Source: Artocarpus heterophyllus
Lineage: Eukaryota; Streptophyta; Magnoliopsida; Rosales; Moraceae
Direction: 5' to 3'
NCBI GenBank assembly: GCA_025403435.1
Contig: CM046348.1
Location: 26,967,899-27,031,898, forward strand
Length of the DNA stretch: 64,000 bases
Each line of letters begins with the position of its first letter. Positions within the stretch are counted from its first letter, which is position 1. Both the position numbers and the translations under genes were made by a program. The notes beneath the pieces are model-generated. The model worked only from the letters and a program-made list of their open reading frames with translations, was not told the DNA's origin and did not search any database. Shown in pieces: positions 58,810-64,000 of this stretch.

Positions 58810-60493
58810 TTTTAATGTACAATAAAGAATCATATATAAAACATAAGCAAACACACAATGATAGGTTAGTAAGATAACACAATCATGTAAAACATACAAA
58901 TGTGTTTATGTGTCAAAAGCTTGAAAATATCACAACCTTATAATGATAATTCCCAACTCAGAATTCAACAAGCTCCTAGAGGTGTATTGCCAAATTTAAT
59001 CAGGAACACGAATCTCTTTCTAATTAATATATGTCATCCAAGACCTATTTGATCCAGCATATATTAATAATCATTTCTTTGGCCATGAATTTTATTAATA
59101 GAGCTCCTAGGGAAGGTTAATAATAAAATGAACATGAGTGTATAACCATCGTTTCAATATTTTATCCATGATTTATAATCACCACCTAGGGCTGTGGAAC
59201 GATAAATCATGCTAAAATACCTTATCGTCTTAGAGATCCAACCAGATACATGATGAAGTCCCTTCCTCGGGGTCGGAATCACCAAGTGCTACCTATGGAC
59301 CAACGATGGAGGCCATAGGTCCTCTTTTCAAAAACCTTCTCACACTCATTCTTTTGTAATCAAGGTTTTATTTTATAAACATGTATGAACAATTTTTAAA
59401 GAGCAACACTCCTTATTCTATATGACATGTTATCAATATACATGGCAAATCATATTATAATGCAGACAAGCAAAGCAATCTTGCAAAGCCATAAGCAAAA
59501 TAATAATAAATAACTATAATATTATGGTTCCACCCTAGAGATAAAAAAACAAAGATTATAAGAGATAAATCGAAACATATTATTGATTCTTCATCCTTGA
59601 ATCTTCAAATTTTATCGCTCTTTATGTAACTTCCATCTTTAAGTCTTCAATCCCTCATAGATCAAAAACTCTATATTTTCGGTCATCTCTAAATTTAATG
59701 TTTCTTATAATTGTCCCAAAAACAAAATCAAAACTGCACCAAAAAATACACCTTTTTTAAAAAATTATGTCACTCCACAAGCATGCTGATATGTGTGATC
59801 TGCCTGCCAGTCATGATCCATCGGCCTGCCGATCTTTTCAGATCGGCATGTTAGTCATGATAGATCGTCATGCTGAACCAGGAACTTTAGCCTACCTCCA
59901 AAGCCATTAGATTTTTGCCCTACTAATGGCCTACAGATCCCAAAGGTTCGGCCTATCGGTCTGCGACCATTGGCCTACCAGACCTAGAGGTTCGGCATGC
60001 CGACCGAGCAAAAATCACACTTTTCAAAAAATACAGTTTTTAATTCAATTTATTAATTTTACTTTCAATAATTCAAAAACATAAAATTAGAGACTCTAGA
60101 AATGCCTGAAATGCTATCATCCATATTCTAGATCCGTTTTCTCCAAATGATTATTTAATTACAAAATTCTTACAAATTTAAAATTAAATAATAATTCCTA
60201 GACGGAGATGATGGTCTACCATCTAATTACATGAAAAACCTAGATATACATTCTAACCTCTAAGAAACCATAACTGGTAAAAATTAATTAATTAATAAAA
60301 AATTAAATAATAATTTAATCAACCATAATTAATTAATAAACATTCACCATATAATCTATTATAACATATAAAGATATAGAAACCCTAGAGTGCTAACTCT
60401 TTAAAAATCAATATTCAAGCATAAAAGAGATCAAGATCACATAATTTATACATATAGCATGATCACAAACTTGCAAATTTATATAAAAACCAT
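58810..60493 (-). other. Copia 5' leader
   Basis: About 1.7 kb between gag and the primer-binding site, unusually long and without an open frame. It contains a cluster of TTCGGC/GCCGA-type motifs at 59795-60010. Otherwise it is A/T-rich. Confidence 0.6.
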
Positions 60494-60506
60494 GGCTCTA
60501 ATTCCA
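60494..60506 (-). other. Copia primer-binding site
   Basis: The minus strand reads TGGAATTAGAGCC, which matches the initiator tRNA-Met complement TGGTATCAGAGCC at 11 of 13 positions. It lies 2 bases from the LTR edge at 60509. Confidence 0.8.
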
Positions 60507-60508
60507 AT

Positions 60509-61492
60509 TGTTGGAAAAACAGTGTACAACAGAATTTTAAAAATTTTTATATCAGAGCACTTTCTAAAACACAAGTTTGCACCCTATATGCATAAATTAA
60601 CCAGATCTTACTAACCTCGTAAAAGCAAAAAAGCTCCCACAATCTGTGAAGAGAAGTAACATTCTAGAAGAGCCTCAACTAACCAGTCTTCTTTGCTATT
60701 CTCTATCCACAATTAGAGTGCGTGTGGGTGCATGTTGTTTAGCCTTTCCTCTGTAACTCTCCTTCCAACCAATTGAGAAAACCTAAAGCTATAGTTCGTG
60801 ATTTATGAACAACAGCTCTCTGGGGAGTTACAAAGTCTCACTGGCAGAGTCTTACTCTGGATTTCTCAATTGATCTAAATAACAATGAGTCTTACTTCCC
60901 TTTTTATAGAGGTTGGGCCCAAGAGTCAGTCATTATCAGATAAGACCTCAAAAATTCGAATCAAAATCAAATCAAGATCAATATCTACTAAAATTCACGT
61001 GAAAATGTGTGATTTATTTATTGTTTGATCGACAAACCAAACTGGTAGATCGGCCTGCCAATGGAGCCTGTCGAACTGTCTCCATTGGCAGGCCGAACTT
61101 AAAGATTAACATGCCAAACTTTTGATAAATGATCCCTACAAATCTTTATTTTCTAGTCGAGATTCTTGGGATGAAGCCTCAGTTTTAATTCAAATAATCC
61201 AATAGAGAAGTTATTTGATTAAAATAGTCATATCTAAATAATCTCTAGGAAAAAAAATATTCCTGATTATTCAACAAGTTTATCTTAAATTAATTAAACC
61301 AATTTGATAATTTGACACAAGTCACCAATTATTGAAAAAGCACGTTGTATCGTTACAGGATTTATTATGAGCTAGCAAAGGGGACTTGATGGACCTATAT
61401 AGTTCAAGCTCCCGATAATTACAAAACCCAATATCCTAGATATACATTTTATAATTATCAACTCTAACACTACTCTACTAAAAGTTTAGACC
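60509..61492 (-). repeat. Copia 5' LTR, 3' half only
   Basis: It matches 25277-~26335 of the 3' LTR in the same orientation, with a deletion of about 125 bp near 61290 and 30-40 bp near 60900 that the 3' LTR lacks. Similarity in this orientation ends at about 61492. A GGCAGGCCGAAC-type cluster lies at 61025-61115. Confidence 0.88.
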
Positions 61493-63040
61493 TGATGGAC
61501 CTGATGGGCCCGTTGTCTTGACTTATATCTTTTGATGTACCAAAGGTTGACATCCACATTTTAATAGTGGTGCGCATGCTGGTACATTGGAGGCATGACT
61601 TTTGATAGCGTAGACCTGTTATTCATAGATATGGAATCCATAGCCCCCTTTAAAAGTAGTTGATATCCTCTTATATGCGTTATCCTATAATTGAAAAACT
61701 AGAACACTCAGTCATTTGGATACAGAGGTGTAACTAAATGGTATATTGTCTTTCGATGGTAATTTTTTTGATGGTGAGATAATGGAACATATAAGAAAAA
61801 TAAACAGGAAGGTAAGACAGAACTTGTCCTTAAGCCGATTATGGATAATCCTATAGGGATACGATACATTATGATATGTCATGTAGACTTAGCTATAATA
61901 GATTCATAATTCTATATTGTTCGAGAGTGTAGCTCTAAGCTTTTAGTGGAGTAGCATTGGAGTTGATAATTATGAAATGTATATCTAGGATATTGGGTTT
62001 CATAATTATTGGGAGCTTGAACTATATAGGTCCATTTTGTCCCCTTTGCTAACTCACAAAAATCCTATAACGAGACGGTGTGCTTTTCTAATAATTGGTG
62101 ACTTATGTCAGATTTATCAGATTGGCTGAAATTTGATAAAAACAGATAATTCATGTTTGTTTACTTGTTGAATTAATTTTGTGATAAAATTAATTCAAGA
62201 CAAACTTGTTGAATTATTGGGATCAGATTATTCATGTCTGTTTATCGATTGGATTAATTTTGAATAAATTAATTCAAGATAAACTAGTTGAATTATTAGG
62301 AATATTTATTTTCCTAGAGATTATCTAAATATGACTATTTTAATCAGATAAATTCTCTACTAGGTTATTTAAATTAAAACTGAGGCTCTATCTTAAGAAT
62401 CATGGGTAGGAAATAAAGTTTTGCATGGATTATTTATCGTAAGTTTAGTAGGCCGATCTTAAAGATCGGCCTGTCGATGGAGCAAGTTTGGCAGGCCAAT
62501 CTGGCAGTTCGGCTTGCCGACTGAGGGTTGAATAAATCACACGTTTCTATGCAAATTTTATCAGATATTGATCTGGATTGATTTTGATTCAAATTTTTGA
62601 GGCCTTATCTAATAAGGACTGAATCCTAGGCCCAGTCTCTATAAAAGGGGGGTGAGTCTCATTATTATTTAGATCAGTTGAGTAACCTAGAGTGAGACTG
62701 TATTAGTGAGACTCTGAAAGTCCCTGGAGAGCTATCATTCACAATCATGAATTATAGCTTTGGGTATTTCTTAAATGGTTGAAAGAAGAGCCACCTGCTC
62801 TAAAAGCTGAACGATGTAAGCCCACATTCACTCCGATCATGGATAGAGAATAACAAAGAAGGCTAGTTGGTTGAGGTCCTTTTGGAATGTTACTTCTCGT
62901 CCTTAGTTGCTGGAGCTTTTCTACATTAACAAGGTTAGTAAGATCCGGTTAATTTATGCATATAGTGTATCAACTTGTACTTTGGAAAATACTCTGATAT
63001 AACAAATTTTAAAATTCCACTAAAAAATGTTTTTCCAACA
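61493..63040 (+). repeat. Inverted copia LTR fused to the 5' LTR
   Basis: It matches the 3' LTR from about 26775 down to 25277 in reverse orientation and ends TTTTTCCAACA at 63040, an intact LTR terminus. It is followed neither by a copia primer-binding site nor by a GATGG duplication. The part 61935-63040 is also the inverted complement of 60509-61492. The motif cluster is at 62445-62525. Confidence 0.88.
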
Positions 63041-63326
63041 TTATATAATTATAAAGTTAAGTTTTAAGCTATGATTCAATTAATGTTTCTTATTAAGTTT
63101 TAAGAAACAATTTGAAATTGTTTTAAAGTTAAATGTTGAGCAATGTCTCAACTTAAGTTGCAACAGAAGTCGTAACAGCTTTTAAGTAAGTTTTAAAGTA
63201 TGTCAAAAGGAAAGGAAAAGAAAAAAAAATTTATTTAGTATTTTTCTTACAAAATAAGTAAGATTACTATTTAAGAAATGATGTATAAGGAAAATAAGTG
63301 ACGACTCAAAAAGGTAGGACATCACA
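63041..63326 (+). repeat. 3' end of another gypsy LTR
   Basis: A/T-rich sequence ending GACGACTCAAAAAGGTAGGACATCACA at 63326, directly before a primer-binding site. This shows it is the U5 end of a 5' LTR on the plus strand. Its start was lost at the copia junction. It does not match the A, B, C or G1 LTR ends. Confidence 0.7.
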
Positions 63327-63328
63327 GG

Positions 63329-63340
63329 TGGTATCAGAGT
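63329..63340 (+). other. Primer-binding site of a truncated gypsy element
   Basis: TGGTATCAGAGT, one base off the initiator tRNA-Met complement, two bases from the LTR end at 63326. Confidence 0.8.
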
Positions 63341-64000
63341 GGCATCCAGTCTTCCCATCTCGCGTTGTCATATATCCGCTACACCATAGCTCCAGTAAGT
63401 AAGTTAAGTTAAGTAAAAAGAAAAGTTAGTATTTAACGATTACTTATGTGGCCATTTTTTATGCACATATTGATGGATCGATAGAAAATGACAATTTGCA
63501 AGCTAATAAAAAAGCTATAATGATAGTTGATCTTCCTGGTATATATTTTTCCTTCTAAAATCATGTTCCAAAAAAAAATCCAAATTTCTACCGTCATGCT
63601 TATGAGGAACTTTATAACCCAAGACGATCGACTATTACAATGAGTCGCTACCATGGCGATGAAGTTCCTATTTTGGAGGTGTTTAAAGGCTACAATGTAG
63701 GCTAGGACCGTTCCACCATGGAAAAAATTCACAAATCACAAGTTGAGAAAAGCCACACCATAATTTATTTAGATTGGAATTGACAAAAAACCATACTCCC
63801 ATTGCTTATATAAATATATTTAGACTCCAAACATTTTCCTAAGCCATACATAATCTAGTAAAGTTGTTTGTCACTTTACATGATATATGTTACTGTAGGA
63901 AACTGAATTTAAATGGTTTAAGCTTAAATATTGATTATCTACATTAAAAGTCTAGCCTTTAGTAGCGGTGCATATCTATATATAGAAGGTGCTAAGCAAC
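63341..64000. other. Retrotransposon leader or flank, no gene seen
   Basis: No gag motif is visible downstream of the primer-binding site. The frame 63433-63732 (minus) has no recognisable domain. Confidence 0.4.

Larger units (their letters stand above)
25277..61492 (-). mobile_element. Ty1/copia retrotransposon split by three nested insertion events
   Basis: The element lies on the minus strand, and its parts are in the correct order once the insertions are removed: 5' LTR (60509-~61492, truncated), primer-binding site, gag, protease, integrase, reverse transcriptase, RNase H, polypurine tract and 3' LTR (25277-27256). The insertions are S1 (27553-30716), A (31325-42069) and B with C (42938-56712). 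Reading frame and residue order continue across the B insertion (EEL before, RRELITL after), which confirms a single original element. The left flank GATGG has no partner at the right because that end is rearranged. Confidence 0.9.

Noticed and set aside
63433..63732. A 99-codon minus-strand frame
   Set aside because: No domain, signal or coding-like bias is visible. It lies in AT-rich DNA near a truncated LTR.

Overview
The window is nuclear DNA of a flowering plant, most likely a eudicot. It is AT-rich and intron-rich, is built mostly of transposable elements with typical plant primer-binding sites complementary to initiator tRNA-Met, and carries one recognisable host gene, a CLE signalling-peptide precursor. 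The species cannot be named from the sequence.

Layout. Bases 1-~400 are a decayed piece of a Ty3/gypsy integrase. Bases ~412-16418 hold an En/Spm (CACTA) DNA transposon region. It has palindromic repeats at the left, a decayed TNP2-type transposase gene (10509-13976) and a TnpA-like second gene (14166-15821). The right end is a clear one: GCGACGAC sub-terminal repeats and a terminus that reads CACTACAAGAG on the minus strand. A deleted gypsy element, G1 (1711-7433, TSD ATTAT), sits inside its 5' portion. Bases 16419-17900 hold an AT-rich tandem array and a fragment of a second TnpA-like gene. Bases 18113-18391 (minus) encode the CLE peptide. Bases 18470-25276 have no gene I recognise, only small tandem duplications and a 60-bp coding-like minisatellite.

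From 25277 almost to the end the window is one old Ty1/copia element (minus strand), blown apart by nested insertions. I resolved these from exact 5-bp target-site duplications: a solo gypsy LTR S1 (27553-30716, CAAGA), gypsy A (31325-42069, plus, AAAAT), and gypsy B (42938-56712, minus, TCAAC). A further solo LTR C (53733-56703, GGTGT) lies 4 bp from the outer end of B. A and B belong to one family in opposite orientation, separated by about 0.87 kb of copia reverse transcriptase. The copia 5' LTR (60509-~61492) is fused head-to-head to an inverted, longer copy of the same LTR (~61493-63040). A last piece, 63041-63340, is the end of yet another gypsy LTR with its primer-binding site.

All transposon genes are broken by stops and frameshifts. 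The most unusual signals are three. First, a dyad-symmetric motif, TTCGGC-NN-GCCGAA, is clustered in the LTRs of otherwise unrelated gypsy and copia families and in the copia leader. Second, intron-like splice signals are conserved inside the long gypsy LTRs. Third, the CLE gene survives next to transposon debris.
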